A DNA stretch of 64,000 bases from Candidula unifasciata (GCA_905116865.2 CAJHNH020004724.1:284001-348000), one strand, 5' to 3'. Positions 24,421 through 37,344 are shown, counted from the stretch's first letter. Numbers and translations are program-made. The notes: a model not told the origin generated them from the sequence alone.

Positions 24421-25310
24421 TGATGATGATGACGATGAAGAAATTGAGCTTCAGTGACGTCTATAATACTAAAATCAGAAATAAATGTTCTAGTTTCTCG
24501 GCAAAAAAACCTTCTCGGTAAAACCTCCAATGGCTATTATAAACACGTCAGTAAGAAATCTAAACACCATCAAGATTGGCAAGCACCACCAGGATTGGTA
24601 ATCAGCAAAGAAAACTGTTCAATGACATTACTAGGCAGCGAAGCCCAACCTTATCCACGGGGAATAATGGTATAATAAAATAAACTACGCTAATAGGAAA
24701 AAAAACCATCAACAAAACAAAATTACTAAACACTAAAAGCGGACACACCTTTTACGAGAAGCACATGTAAATGCATCAGTTGGTTATTACACCCAACATC
24801 ATTATTGAGTTGAACATCTCAACATTAATAGTTTATATTAACGAAGCAAACAGGCAATATTGTGAAACCCACAGTAGGGTCATAGATAAACACTATTAGT
24901 GTGGATAATGGTAAACATCATCGGTTGGAATAAAAGTAAACCACATTATGAGGAGTCAAGGTTGACATCGGAATACAAGTGAACATTATTTGTGGGAATT
25001 ATGGCAAACACCAATAGCTGGAATAAAGTTGAACGCCATTAGTTGGAAACAAGGTCAAAGTCATTACTCGAATGTAAGGAATATCATTAGCAGGAATAAT
25101 GGTAAACACAATTAGTGGTAATAAGGTAAACGTCATTAGGGGAAAAATGGTAAACATTAATAGTCAGAACAAAAGTAAATATCATCAGTGGGAATAAAGG
25201 TAAACATATTTAGTCGGAATCAAGATAAATATTTTTAGTGCGAATAAAAGTATACTTTATTAGTGGGAATTAAAACATCAATACTGAAAATAAAGTTAAA
25301 TATTATTAGG
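24421..25310. repeat. Degenerate tandem repeat (about 30-bp period)
   Basis: From about 24780 the phrase ATTAGTGGGAATAAAGG then TAAACATC recurs with heavy divergence. The first 350 bases have no recognisable content. Confidence 0.6.
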
Positions 25311-25523
25311 TCGTGAAAAGTTGAACACCCCGAGTGGATTCTGGGGCCAGAAATGGAGTAAAGGGGGTTGAATACAGATCCACTACTCCTTAACAGGGGT
25401 GTCGTAGAAGGCGATCAGTTAAGAATATGCTGGCATCGGATTATAGGGCCTATATGTGGAGACATAAGAAAGAGGGGAAAGAGGGGGAGAAGGAGGAGAA
25501 GATGAAGAAGAGGTAGAAGAAGA

Positions 25524-25700
25524 TGAAGAAGAAGAAGAAGAAGAAGAAGAAGAAGAAGAAGAAGAAGAAGAAGAAGAAGAAGAAGAAGAAGAAGAAGAAG
25601 AAGAAGAAGAAGAAGAAGAAGAAGAAGAAGAAAAAGAAGAAGAAAAGAAGAAGAAAAAGAACAAGAAGAAGAAAAAAGAAGAAGAAGAGGAAGAAGAAGA
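25524..25700. repeat. (GAA)n microsatellite
   Basis: Long GAA run with a few AAA/AGG interruptions, just upstream of the first exon. Confidence 0.95.
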
Positions 25701-25874
25701 CGATGATGATGATGAAGCAGAAACGTAAACATATTCTCATGGAAAAACAAATAACCAACACAAACAACATGTTCAAATGAATACAATCTGTATATAACAA
25801 AGAAAAACAATATACAGAAGGAAGTAAAGTTTATAACCTGCTACAACTGACTGTTTTTCTTGTTTGTTGCATAG

Positions 25875-25964
25875 ATAACGGGAACAAGCAAGCAGACTGT
25901 TCCTACATCATGTATTTCACTGACGAGGATCGGGAAGGATTGGGTCCTACCGACGCCATTTTGT
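25875..25964 (+). CDS. Stargazin/CACNG-like (TARP) gene, internal exon A
   Basis: A 90-bp exon bounded by a pyrimidine-rich acceptor (TTTTTCTTGTTTGTTGCATAG, in two overlapping parts) and a GTAAGT donor at 25965. In the phase with two leading bases it reads NGNKQADCSYIMYFTDEDR then EGLGPTDAIL and leaves one base. The Cys-x-x-Ile-x-Tyr-Phe core and the acidic, Pro-Asp segment ending in an Ala-Ile pair resemble the end of the first extracellular loop of invertebrate stargazin-like proteins, members of the claudin/PMP22/CACNG superfamily that act as auxiliary subunits of AMPA-type receptors or calcium channels. Its 3' phase matches exon B exactly (T+TG gives Leu). Family assignment is from remembered family pattern. 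The paralogue is not known, and the preceding exon is not visible. Confidence 0.7.
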
Positions 25965-26284
25965 GTAAGTATTTTTTTAACGTGGCTGTCATTATCATTT
26001 CCGTCACTATTATATCATCGCACTTATAGTCATTATCACAACAGCGCAGTCGTGACGTCTTGGCTGTCACCGTTGTTGTCCTCTCATCATCACAGCGATA
26101 ACACTGTAACATCATAGCTGTCATCTTTAGTATTGCAGCCGATGTTCATGATTTTGTTGACTAGGGACGTCGTACATTGAAAGCTTAAGCCACCATTTAA
26201 CCCCCCCCCCCCCACCCTTTTTTCCCACCTTCCCTCCCCAAAGGGATTTTTTTTAAATATATACTTCAAAGCCAGTTAATTTTC
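25965..26284. other. Intron start, no feature
   Basis: C-run at 26201-26214 and a T-run near 26246. Nothing else recognised. Confidence 0.5.
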
Positions 26285-26480
26285 AGGACATCAGGAGCCT
26301 TTCTTGGCAGTGGTGAAACGTCGCAAGGTAGCTGGGTTTGGGCATGTGGTGGGACAAAATTCAATTGCAGAGACTGTATTTCAAGGAAAATTAAGGGTAG
26401 TCGAAGAAGAGGAGGGAAAAGAAGGACCTGGAACGACAACTTCAAGAAGCAGAAGACAAAGAAAAGTGGCGGATTTTATG
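26285..26480 (+). pseudogene. LINE 3' tail fragment
   Basis: Reads QEPFLAVVKRRKVAGFGHVV and NSIAETVFQGKLRVVEEE, then a shifted Lys/Gly-rich stretch. This is the widespread LLAxVKRRKLxWFGHVxR...TxxQGxxEGxRRRG tail of invertebrate LINE polyproteins, frameshifted at the GRRRG block. Confidence 0.75.
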
Positions 26481-27004
26481 TGCTTTTGCTTTCATCAATA
26501 CACCTCCACGACTATAATGTGTCAAGGGTTATGTTATGTTTTGTTATCAAAGCTAAAATAAATATACAATTAGTCAGCGTCACAACATCATAAACACAAA
26601 TGACAAGTGAGCCACAGTTGCAGACAAGAAGACACATAATCACTTAACGGATGTATTCCCGATTGCTGCCTGGCAAGTGAAATAAACAGACTTTAGGCTT
26701 AGACCCCCCCCCCCCCTTTTTTTTTTCCCCTCCCCTTTTCCCCACTAATTGTAGATGTTTATAATTTGTTTTGGTGCGCGTTAGGTTGTTCGCTCCAAAA
26801 AGAGAGTAACGTTCCTTCCCATTTATGACATGTCGTGTTGTTGGTCCTTTCCTATGTTGTCGGGGTGTCACGCTAGGTAAGTCAACAGCAACACGTCGAT
26901 ATATCACTCGTTGTTGTCAGTGGTCGGCGAAATGGCGTGTTCTATATTCCACGATGAGGGGACTTTAAACGGCCCCAAATCATCTAGAACTGGCCCTAAC
27001 CCCT
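26481..27004. other. Anonymous DNA
   Basis: C-run and T-run at about 26705-26730. Nothing recognised. Confidence 0.4.
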
Positions 27005-27215
27005 ACCCCACAGCCCCAGCTTACGTCCCAAGAAAGAGTGCAGCCTACGTCTCAAGAGAGAGTGCAGTCTACGTTCCACGAGAGATTGCAGCCTACGTCG
27101 TACGAGAGACTGCAACCAACGTCCCACGAGAAAGTGCAGCCTACGTCTCAAGAGAGAGTGCAGCCTACGTCCCACGAGAAAGTGCAGCCTACGTCCTATG
27201 AGAGAGTGCAGCTCA
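27005..27215. repeat. 24-bp minisatellite, about 8 copies
   Basis: The unit GTGCAGCCTACGTC then CCACGAGAGA encodes an 8-residue SAAYVPRE repeat by period alone. Confidence 0.9.
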
Positions 27216-28121
27216 TAACCTATAAATTATTTTTTAAAAATATGTTATTATATTTGATGTTTGCCTTTCAGCACTTTATTATTATTATAAATTATTAATT
27301 TATTATTAGGCACCTAGCTGCCCAACTAACCACACCAGGATGTTCTGTTCATGTCGGCACTTGTTTTATTTACCTCTCCATCATTACCGGTATTGTTCCT
27401 CACATCAGCCTAGTCACCGCTGTCACCATCATGATGGTCATCGTTGTCATATCGCCGCTGACATAACGGGCATAATGAGTTTGATGATCATCATCGGTGT
27501 TGTTGTCGTTGCTGTTGACGTTATGTCAGGTACCACTGTCAGAATCGTCGTCGTCGTTGAACTTCGTTGATCTTATTGACCTAGTTGTGATGATGGTTTT
27601 AATAGGTCATTATCATCATCATAATCATATTTATCTTTATCACCATCATTGTACTCATCTTCATCATCATCTTTAATACCCCATCATCACACATTCTATC
27701 ATTTTCAATACTATCACCATTTTATAGTAATGGCAAACATATTCATTATTACAGTTATCATAAGAATCAGCTTGATGATCACTTGTATCCTCATATTAAA
27801 CACTATCATCAATACTATCTTATAAACAAAATAGTTACCAAAATAATAGAAATCGAAATCGTTTTGGACATTAACGTTAGATACAATGTTGGTGTTTTTC
27901 GACCGTGCTTTGAGACTGGCTAGCTGTCAGATGAACTAGATTTTACAGCAGAGATATTTTATCCCTGGTCTACAACATCTCTCCATATGAACGTTCAGAA
28001 TTTAAACACAAAAGTATTGCTTCAAAAGTGTTTTCAAGCGACATTTGACACCCCATCAGCACTTGAAGAATCTTGAATAATCCCTTTTACAACATACATT
28101 GTTTTAATATGTATCTTTGGT
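27216..28121. other. AT- and ATC-rich low-complexity DNA
   Basis: Degenerate CATCAT tracts at about 27380-27830. No gene recognised. Confidence 0.5.
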
Positions 28122-28372
28122 AAGGTAAAGGTAAAATGCAAAAGAGGATCGTCTTCATTGCATCGGTTTTTATGGCATATTGCTGAGTCTTTCTCTGCAG
28201 AACAGCTATCTGCCTGCCTAGAGCGTGGCACAGAGCACCACCTCCTTAGCTCCGGCGACGAACCGCTGGGATCTCTGTAGAGATTGCACTCGTGAAATGT
28301 ACGGCGCTGCCGTGAAACGAAACCACAACCTTCAGAGCATGAGGCTAACGGCTTGACCACTTCGCCACTGAT
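28122..28372 (-). mobile_element. tRNA-derived SINE, family III, inverted copy
   Basis: On the - strand the head reads AGTGGTCAAGCCGTTAGCC with a box B-like GTGGTTTCGTTTC. The body shares CGTCGCCGGAGCTA and GCAATGAAGACGATCCT with 18497-18745. The tail is a GGTAAAGGTAAAATGC stretch on the + strand. Confidence 0.65.
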
Positions 28373-28403
28373 ATTTATCTTTGGTGCAAGTGAATTTGTG
28401 GCC

Positions 28404-28432
28404 AATGCTTACTTACTTACTTACTTACTTAG
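28404..28432. repeat. (CTTA)n microsatellite
   Basis: Seven CTTA units. Confidence 0.9.
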
Positions 28433-28655
28433 TCGCTCCTCTTCTACCTTGGGGTGTAGAGGTTGTGGCCAATGCAAAGACGCAAAGTGGGCTTTGGGGC
28501 AGAGTATGATGATATCATAAAGTGTTTCTGTTTGCAAACCCATGGGCTTAGATGTTGATCGCAGTCATATGGAGAAGCTAGCGGAGGACCACACGAATAG
28601 ATTTACTGCTGAAAGAGTGCAATACTTGTTGAATTGTATAAGCAATAATCTATAA

Positions 28656-28843
28656 CAGTGGCTCTCAACCTTCTTTACACGGCGACCCTTTAATACAGTT
28701 CCTCATGTTGTGGCGACCCCCAACTATTCAAGAATTTTCCTCGCTTCTTTATAAATTTAGTAAATATTCGATTTGCGATGGTATTTGGCGATCCCTGTCT
28801 TCGACCCAAAACAGGGTCTCGACCCACAGGTTGAGAACCCAGG
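28656..28843. mobile_element. SPIN-like hAT MITE
   Basis: Begins CAGTGGCTCTCAACCT and ends with the inverted partner ACAGGTTGAGAACCCAGG. Inside, CCCTTTAATACAGTTCCTC, ATGTTGTGGCGACCCCC and GGGTCTCGACCCACAGG match what I recall of SPIN (Space Invader) elements. These hAT transposons spread horizontally among tetrapods and were reported from the pond snail Lymnaea and the bug Rhodnius. The copy is short and diverged, with no transposase and no clear 8-bp duplication. Confidence 0.75.
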
Positions 28844-28914
28844 ATCAAGAGTTAAAAACAAATGAACTCATGACTGCGCTTATCCTCGCCCCAATATAGG
28901 ATGCCATTTTTTTA

Positions 28915-29090
28915 TGTGTAACCCCACCCCGGCTATAGTCGGGGGCCCTAATTAAACCTAACGGTTGAACTGGGGTTCTGGAGTTTGTCCCCGGGTAATT
29001 TTCATCCAAGTGGGGAAACTTTGTGTCATCGTTTGTTTATCGTTCGTTGTGCGGTCCTCGTGGGGTTAAATGGCACTCTAATCGTTAAAC
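28915..29090. repeat. Dispersed repeat IV, related inverted copy
   Basis: The reverse complement shows ACGATAAACAAACGATGACA and CAAAGTTTCCCC, parallel to the CGATAAACACCCAGTGACAC and AAAGTGCCCCC blocks of the 11.3-kb copy. It ends in a CCGGGGTGGGG-like segment. Confidence 0.5.
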
Positions 29091-29317
29091 GTGAACACTA
29101 AAGAGGAAAACGGCTTTAGCTTTCGAACACCTCAGTTTCTGAACACATTCTAAATACAAAAAAAGATTGAGAGCCGAGGTTGTACTGCGTCTATTTTGTC
29201 ACTATGGTTGTCATTATGAACAATTGTTTGTCACCAGCGACCACACTTCTGCGCTTGCAAAAGCGACATCTTTCAATGTAAGTCTCTGCCTGCAGTCACT
29301 ATATCCATATCTACAGA

Positions 29318-29510
29318 CAGACAGAAAGACAGACAGACACAGACTGACACAGACTAACAGACAGACAAACCGCCCCCCGACAGACAGACAGACTTCTTTC
29401 CCGACAGACAGACAGACAGACAGATAGACAGACCGACTGACCGACTGACCGACAGACAGACAGACAGACAGACAGACACAAACCCGCCCGACAGACAGAC
29501 AGACAGTCGT
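29318..29510. repeat. (GACA)n microsatellite with interruptions
   Basis: GACA units with CCCGC-type breaks. Confidence 0.9.
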
Positions 29511-30544
29511 TTCAACAGTGGAGATTGCAGCCTTGGAAACAATCGATCTCTGTCATTGTTGAAACTCCACAGGTCCTCAATGCACGTATTTTAAACAAGA
29601 CGTAGAGCAGGCGTCTTCGTTGAGGCTGCACATAAATGTATTTACAGGATGGCAAGAACCCACGTGGCATGCAGTGTCAGCTCGAGCGCCAAGGTTTATC
29701 GATGTGACTTGATTTAATTTTAAAGCAGCCTCCCAGGTAACGCCCACGAGGTCGACACAAAGTTCTTTGTTACTTTCCATTCTGCTTTCGCTCTTAAAAG
29801 GGTATGTGGTACGCTCTTTTATGGTTTACAGTCTGGCTGCGATATCTCTATCTTTAGTGGCAAAACATCAGAATTAAACAAGCAAAAACCCTGATTAGAC
29901 TCCTCCAACAGCCTTTCCTATGGGCAGTATCGTGCGTATCGTCTTGGTTTTCCATGAGGCGTAGAAAAACGCAATTAATTATATTTAGATTAAAAAAGCA
30001 TTGTTAAAATAGTGCTCTTGCTTGAAGCCAGTGTCTTCAGAAAAACCGGAACTTGAGAGCACCTTTAACCCTTTACGCCCCCCCCCTCCAAATCTCTCAC
30101 CCCGTCCCCCTCCCTGGGGAAATATCAAGGATAGAAAGGACGGGAGAACAGGGTCTGGTCACCGAAATTATTTCTCATGACCTATAATATGTTAAATCCG
30201 AACATTTCTGATCCTAAATGCGGTCTCTGCTATGGGCTTTACATTTTATTTTGATTACCTATACATATACCCAATGACTCAGAATACGTTCATATGATAC
30301 TCCATAATTCATATACTTATGCTGACTTTTTGTTTTATGTCCAGACAGCTGTTAAGTCGGTTGTAAAAAAGAATTGTTTGGCATCAACAGTTTTTGGACA
30401 AAGAAGAAAGCGAAATATGTGTCACATAATGAGAAAAAAAAAACGAACAGGTATTTAAATGGGAAACAAAATGATTAGGAAAATGATGACATTTATTATA
30501 AGCTCTAAAACGAATGCTGGTGAGAGACGCCAACAGTGCTGGGC
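29511..30544. other. Anonymous DNA
   Basis: C-run at about 30080-30087. No gene or repeat recognised. Confidence 0.4.
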
Positions 30545-31945
30545 TGGATTACATCCTTGATACTGAAACAACTGCACATGATACCAGTGCGGGGTGGATT
30601 ACATCCTTGATACTGAAGCAACTGCACATGATATCAGTGCTGGGCTGGATTACATCCTTGATGCTGTAACAACTGCACATGATATCAGTGCTGGGCTGGA
30701 TTGCATCCTTGATACTGAAGCAACTGCACATGATATCAGTGCAGGACTGGATTACATCCTTGATACTGAAGCAACTGCACATGATATCAGTGCAGGACTG
30801 GATTACATCCTTGATACTGAAGCAACTGCACATGATATCAGTGCTGGGCTGGATTACATCCTTGATACTGAGCAACTGCACATGATATCAGTGCTGATCT
30901 GGATTACATCCTTGATACTAAAACAACTGCACATGATATCAGTGCTGGGCTGGATTACATCCTTGATACTGAAACAACTGCACATGATATCAGTGCAGGA
31001 CTGGATTACATCCTTGATACTGAAGCAACTGCACATAATATCAGTGCAGGACTGGATTACATCCTTGATACTGAAGCAACTGCACATGATATCAGTGCTG
31101 GGCTTTATTGCATCCTTGATACTGAAGCAACTGCACATGATATCAGTGCTGGGCTGGATTACATCCTTGATACTGAAGCAACTGCACATGATATCAGTGC
31201 TGGGCTGGATTACATCCTTGATACTGAAGCAACTGCACATGATATCAGTGCTGGGCTGGATTACATCCTTGATACTGAAGCAACTGCACATGATATCAGT
31301 GCTGGGCTGGATTACATCTTTGATACTGAAGCAACTGCACATGATATCAGTGCTGGGCTTTATTGCATCCTTGATACTGAAGCAACTGCACATGATATCA
31401 GTGCTGGGCTGGATTACATCCTTGATACTGAAGCAACTGCACATGATATCAGTGCTGGGCTGGATTACATCCTTGATACTGAAGCAACTGCACATGATAT
31501 CAGTGCTGGGCTGGATTACATCCTTGATACTGAAGCAACTGCACATGATATCAGTGCTGGGCTGGATTACATCTTTGATACTGAAGCAACTGCACATGAT
31601 ATCAGTGCTGGGCTGGATTACATCCTTGATACTGAAGCAACTGCACATGATATCAGTGCTGGGCTTTATTACATCCTTGATACTGAAGCAACTGCACATG
31701 ATATCAGTGCTGGGCTGGATTACATCCTTGATACTGAAGCAACTGCACATGATATCAGTGCAGGGCTGGATTACATCCTTGATACTGAAGCAACTGCACA
31801 TGATATCAGTGCTGGGCTTTATTACATCCTTGATACTGAAGCAACTGCACATGATATCAGTGCTGGGCTGGATTACATCCTTGATACTGAAGCAACTGCA
31901 CATGATATCAGTGCTGGGCTGGATTACATCCTTGATACTGATGAT
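30545..31945. repeat. 51-bp minisatellite, about 27 copies
   Basis: The unit reads GCTGGGCTGGATTACATCC, TTGATACTGAAGCAACTG, then CACATGATATCAGT. The period is 17 codons, so frames stay open on both strands. A one-base deletion near 30870 (GATACTGAGC) switches the + frame. The 608- and 349-codon readings are not genes. Confidence 0.95.
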
Positions 31946-32487
31946 GGTGATGATGGTTATGATAATGATGATGAATATGATAATGATGATGAGGATGAGG
32001 CTGATGATAAGGATGGTGAGTCGTAGAGCAGCCTTGTTCTCTGAGGGTCATGGGTTCGTTACAAGGGTCGCTTCGTCCAAGTCAGGAGTACCATTTTTAC
32101 AATCCCCGGAACACTTTCCTCAGGGGGCTAGCCATTCAATAAAGAGCGACCAAGACACAAGAAGAACTTCTGCAGCAATGTCGCCAGGAATAGCTCAGGA
32201 GACAGACCAATCAATGGCATTGCCAGAGGGCACAGTGAGGAAAACATCACCTACTCAGATCCAAGACTGCCCAAGGAGAGACGGACACGACCTGGCCTCC
32301 CAGACAGGGGGACATAAAACACTACATCAAACACTATGCAGTGAAATAGCAACACAATTTTTTGCCATAATTGTAACCGATATTGAACATGACGAGGCTA
32401 GGTCCCTCGTCAGAGGTTGAACGTGTCTGTTTGAAATTGAACAAACCAACACAAGTTCGATAAAGCACAGCACAATGAAATCAGTCA

Positions 32488-32489
<2 letters not shown>
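31946..32489. other. Possible SINE-like segment and anonymous DNA
   Basis: GAT-rich to about 32010. Then TGGTGAGTCGTAGAGC and CATGGGTTCGTTAC resemble box A and box B spacing, without a second copy in the window. The rest is unrecognised. Confidence 0.3.
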
Positions 32490-32558
<69 letters not shown>

Positions 32559-32680
32559 TTTGTATATATATATATGTGTGTGTGCGTGCGTGTGTGTGTA
32601 TGTTTGTGCATGTATGTTGCGTTTGTGGTCTGTCTGTTTGTGTGTGTATGTGTGTGTGTGTGTGCGTGTGTGTGTGCATG
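32490..32680. repeat. (TA)n then TG-rich microsatellite
   Basis: TA at about 32492-32551, then degenerate TG/CG. Confidence 0.9.
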
Positions 32681-34424
32681 CACGTGTAAAATAGGACAGT
32701 AATTTGATAGAATACAGCGAAGCCCAGTTTTTAAATGTGTTATATAGTCTGATTTACTGTCATTTGATACCCTGTCTGTCTATGGATCCGACAAACCGAC
32801 CGAAGAACAACTAACCCTATTGACACCACACAATGATCAATCTGGAAACTGGTTTCAGTTTTATCCGACATCTTTCAGTTACCCATTGAGGCGACACAAA
32901 CACTGGCGAAAGTCGCTGGCAAGAAAGAATAATACGGGTCTGCAAACAGAACACTTTACGACGTAAGGCTCTTTGCGTGATTTATTCAGAAAACAATGAC
33001 CATCATTTCACAATGTTAGCGAGCAGAGAAACGTCTTAGCTACATTTTAGTCGTTGTCAGATAATAAGTTGTTTGATTTGCAAGAGTCAGAAACCTCTTC
33101 TGGTGAACAAATTGCCTTAACGTTCTCAAAGTGCCACGTCTGTTTTTATTTTTCTGTCTGCGTATTTTTTCCCTTAATGTCTTCTGACAAATTTAGGGTA
33201 CATTTTACGCTGTTCTTCCCAATTGCACATGGCGACACACTAGCTCTCTTCTGACTGGACAACCTACTGACCACCTCACTGCTGATATGTTGGCCTCGAG
33301 CGTTCCGACTTTCACACAACGTCACTGGGATATTTCGAACTCGCGCTCATACCGCGTGTTGTATATTTCACCATGCCAGAGCTTTTAACACTTCTAAAAC
33401 ATTTAGATACTGGGTCTAACACACAACACCACCCCCCCCCCCTATCGTTAGTGAGTGACAAAACCTATGTCACAGGCTGTCTCTTCCTCAGAAATAAAAA
33501 CGCAAATACCAGACAACAACAGACTGCGACACCCATAACCTCAACCACAGTAGACTAGTCCAGCCAACTTATCAATGGAGTTGACCAAAAACCGGTGGAG
33601 TGCAAATAGAGAGACCATGGTATAAACAAAAACGAAAATACAGTAGCAAAGATCAAAGCAATGTTAATGGGTCGATCATGTCAACATTGATTGTTCTACT
33701 TTGTGATTACAGCTATTGAAATTCAACAAGTTTGTTTCGTAACCCCTCTCCCCCCCCCCCCCCCCCCTATCCCGTATCCTGTTTTATCAGAATAAGATCT
33801 TGGCAAAATTCTGTATCACGTATATTTAAAAAAAAAAAAAAAGAAATTTATGTAGATTTCACACTACAGCGTCTTTGACCTAATGCAGTGCAAGATGTTT
33901 CCCTTGGCTGTGCCGTTTCTGTACGGAATATCATCATGTTTTCCACTCGCCGTTTGTTCTAGCTTGCGAGTTTTTCACTTTTTATTTCTCCTATGCTATT
34001 GTACCATGTGCTATGAAATTTCGCACTACCGTCACAGAAGTGGATTACAATAGAATGTGTGCAATGATATTATTGAATTTGTGGCTTTAAAGATATGAAA
34101 ATTTTTTTACAGTTAATATATTTTCAGTGGAGAGAATCCTTGAACTTACAATGTTGTTTCGACAGAATAGCATTTTCCCTGGAATTAGTGTTGGTGCTAA
34201 ACGTTGTCATAATTTTTTTAATACAATTTTTGTAATGTAAAAAACACACAACGTGGTACGCACGACACGTGATTTACTTCGTAATATTATTACCGTTGTT
34301 TTTTTCCCCCTCAAAGTAAGGAGTCCATGATATAAAAATTGCGTTAATGAGGCTTGGCAAGAAAATTTCTGTGAAATCGTGGTTGTGCAAATTTGTTTTC
34401 GTATGGTAGTATTTTTTGTCTCCA
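32681..34424. other. Anonymous DNA
   Basis: C-runs at about 33431-33442 and 33752-33767, and an A-run at 33829-33842. No exon or repeat family recognised. Confidence 0.4.
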
Positions 34425-34785
34425 AGTGTTTATTGCTCGTAGTGCGGTCCTGGTGGGTTGAACTTCACTTACTCATTTACTTACTCACTCACTCACTCAC
34501 TCACTCACTCACTCACTCACTCACTCACTCACCCACTTACTCACTCACTCACTTATATACTCACTCACTCACTCACTCACTTATTTACTCACTCACTCAC
34601 TTATTCACTCACTTACTCCCTCACTCACCCACTTATTCACCTACTCACTCACTCACTTATTTAGCTAACTCACTCAGTCACTCACTGACTCATGTTAGTA
34701 GTTCTCTACTACTATTGATCCCCGTCTCAATGTTTTGACCACATTTTTGATTGTAAAGCCGCACCCGGCTGTTGTTGGAGGCTCA
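34425..34785. repeat. Repeat IV fragment split by (ACTC)n
   Basis: TGTTTATTGCTCGTAGTGCG and GTCCTGGTGGGTT match 29030-29075 and 36397-36432. An ACTC array with TTATT interruptions occupies about 34475-34690. A CGCACCCGGCTGTTGTTGG block after it matches the other end of the family. Confidence 0.6.
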
Positions 34786-36385
34786 ATAATAATAATAACA
34801 ATAACTCTACAACGGGTTCATGCGCCCTCCCTCTTCACAGATTGTTTCGCCCCCATTTATCCATTCTAGACAATCTCGAGCTGTGGGCCGACCTGGTTCA
34901 TGACGTCAGGAGTCAGACATCTCCTAATGCACTTTTCGGACAAGACGAAATGGTGGTTTTACAATCGGAGCTGAGGTTATAGTGTTTTGTATATCTTTGC
35001 TGCGATAGCAAATTGTGCGCCTACTTGCACGACCAGAGTGACATACAGACGGTTAGTTCATCACACAGACGTTTATCAGACAGACATTAGCAGCTGGCAG
35101 AGTAACACGGGCAGATGTCGACCGGACACATTGGTTTTAGGGATTTACAGGTCTTTTTTTCCACTATGGGCTCAGACCAGTGTACCGAGCCTATTTTCTG
35201 CGTAGTTCCGCTGCGTCCACAGTAAGCCTGAAGCACTTTCCACAGCTTCCCCCATTTGTTTTAGCTGCCGTTACACTAGTTTCATCTCGAACTAAGGTAC
35301 TTTAGTACACTGTGTACACTGTATGTGCAGGTAGAGCTAAGCCTCCCGGCGCCTACCCTGACAGCGAAAGTTTACTATGTGAGGTGAACCATTTTCTCCT
35401 TGATAAGTTATGTTACAGAAGGAATGACGTTAGGTAATACATGTGAATGAGAAATTAAAATGTAACGAGTGAAAAGCCGAGATGCATGGGGAAAATGTTG
35501 GCTAAATGAAACTCGTGTGAATCGGAGAAGACAGGAAAGTCGTACAGGGCATAATTATAACGTGGGCGTTAGGGGAATATATAATGTCTTAGAAAGAGCA
35601 TGTGGACAGTCTCGTTTGGGCCAAGAAACTGAATGCACGAAGAGTGGAGGAGTGTTTGTTGTATCCAGTGTGCGTCTGATATGTCTGCAGAGTTTCTAAC
35701 GCCTACTTGGCCATGCAGCAAAGACTGACAGGAAATCGTTGGCCAGCTGACTGCATTCGTCGCCGTCATGAAGAATAGTTGTTTCTGTTCGGTTGTTTTT
35801 GAAGAATGGTCAGTTGTGTTTTTCCATCAGCGAAGGTAATTGTTGACATCAGTTTGAACTGATCTTAGATATCAGTCCGTCACAATGTACCGACTGAAGA
35901 AACAGCGAGTGGAGAATAAAGAGTGAAACCGGATTGTATCTGTCACGTTCGTCAATTTTTACTCTCGGTGTTGATGTCGGTGCGTGAAAAAGGAGTCTGC
36001 AAGTGACTAGAGCCAAAGTGAATATAGAACAGAGTCATTGCACTACGCACCCTTCGTCGCTTCAAAGACTGGCCGCCAGTGTACTGTATTTATCAAACTT
36101 GTACAGAAGGCTCTTTTCGATTCGCTACTCGTACGGCACACAGTGATCTATCAGGATGAGCTGGCAGTCTGGCGGAGAAAGCAAAACTATATCCGGTCTC
36201 AGGCCAGTCTTTCGGATTGCTGCGGGGTACTTCTCAAAACCAGCCAGATCAACCGCCAGTTGCCAGTCCATCGTACAATCGAGTCTGGATGGAGCATATG
36301 TGACTTTAGTGAAAGAACCTTAAGAACCTGCAGGTTAAACGGCGTCTCAGAGACGCGCCAGGGCTGTTCTCATCTGAATGGTAAC
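34786..36385. other. Anonymous, relatively non-repetitive DNA
   Basis: Higher complexity than its surroundings, but I found no exon with good splice sites and no known repeat. The frame at 36038-36451 has no recognisable domain and runs into repeat IV. Confidence 0.4.
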
Positions 36386-36515
36386 ACTTTGAGTCACTGG
36401 GTGTTTGTCGCTCGTTATGCGGTCCTGGTGGACCTGAAGGTAGGTCAGTAAGTCCTTCAGAAGTCAATCCTTCAGTCAGTCAGTCCTTCAGTCAGTCAGT
36501 CCTTTATTCAGTCGC
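36386..36515. repeat. Repeat IV fragment followed by (CAGT)n
   Basis: GTCACTGGGTGTTTGTCGC and TGCGGTCCTGGTGGACC, then CAGTCAGTCC repeats. Confidence 0.5.
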
Positions 36516-36930
36516 GTTCGCGCAAAATCTATTTCCTTTCCGAATAACATATTAGGCTGAAATTGTTCAGGCTTGCTTTTTGGATGATAATACCATGTGA
36601 TCGGCAGCGTTTGTGTGTACTGGTTTAGGCATTTTGAGTTCTCAACCATGTTGCAAGAAATGTGCTACACATTCGAAGAATTCATGAGTCGTGTAGCCAC
36701 TCTCTAAACATCTGATTGGTAATGTTATTTTCACAATTGAGTCGCGAAAAAAAAGACTCCCCCCCCCCTCCCAAACCAACCCCATTGTTCCTCCCCTTTC
36801 TACCCCCACACCACCCTTAAGAAAAATATAAGCGCATTAGTCTGAGTGGATAGTAGTATTTTAGTGTGACTGGAAAGATCACCATATGTTGCGTCTTAAA
36901 TGGAAGTTTATTTCACAAAAATGTATTGGA
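36516..36930. other. Anonymous DNA
   Basis: Short A- and C-runs near 36747-36770. Nothing recognised. Confidence 0.4.
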
Positions 36931-37073
<143 letters not shown>

Positions 37074-37231
37074 ACTGTACCGAAAATTCGCTTCGTATTC
37101 GCTTCGGGGCCGAATAGTGGACCTAATAACTATTCGGTACTCGGCCGAATAGTTGTGGTCAGGCCGAATACGAATAGTGGTTACCTTACACCCCTTTCTG
37201 GACGTGGAAAATAAACATATCAAGATTTCCC

Positions 37232-37344
37232 ACCTTGGTTCATACTGTCAAGCGTTATCTTTGTGCACCACCTACGAACGTACCAAGTGAACGTCTGTTT
37301 ACTACAGCTGGAAATACCCTCAATGAGACAATGCTGACAACATG
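37232..37344 (+). pseudogene. hAT transposase C-terminal dimerisation motif, remnant
   Basis: Reads [19 protein letters not shown] then ERLFTTAGNTLNETMLTT. The YLxxPxTxxPSERLFSxAG signature is the core of the hAT C-terminal dimerisation domain. The reading is cut at 37344 by insertion of the LTR element. No DDE core or BED finger is present. Confidence 0.85.

Noticed and set aside
30594..32420. 608-codon open frame on + and 349-codon frame on -
   Set aside because: Produced by a 51-bp tandem repeat, with a frame switch where one unit lost a base; both strands are open, so coding is not supported.
36038..36451. 137-codon open frame
   Set aside because: No domain, no credible start or splice context, and its end is repeat IV.
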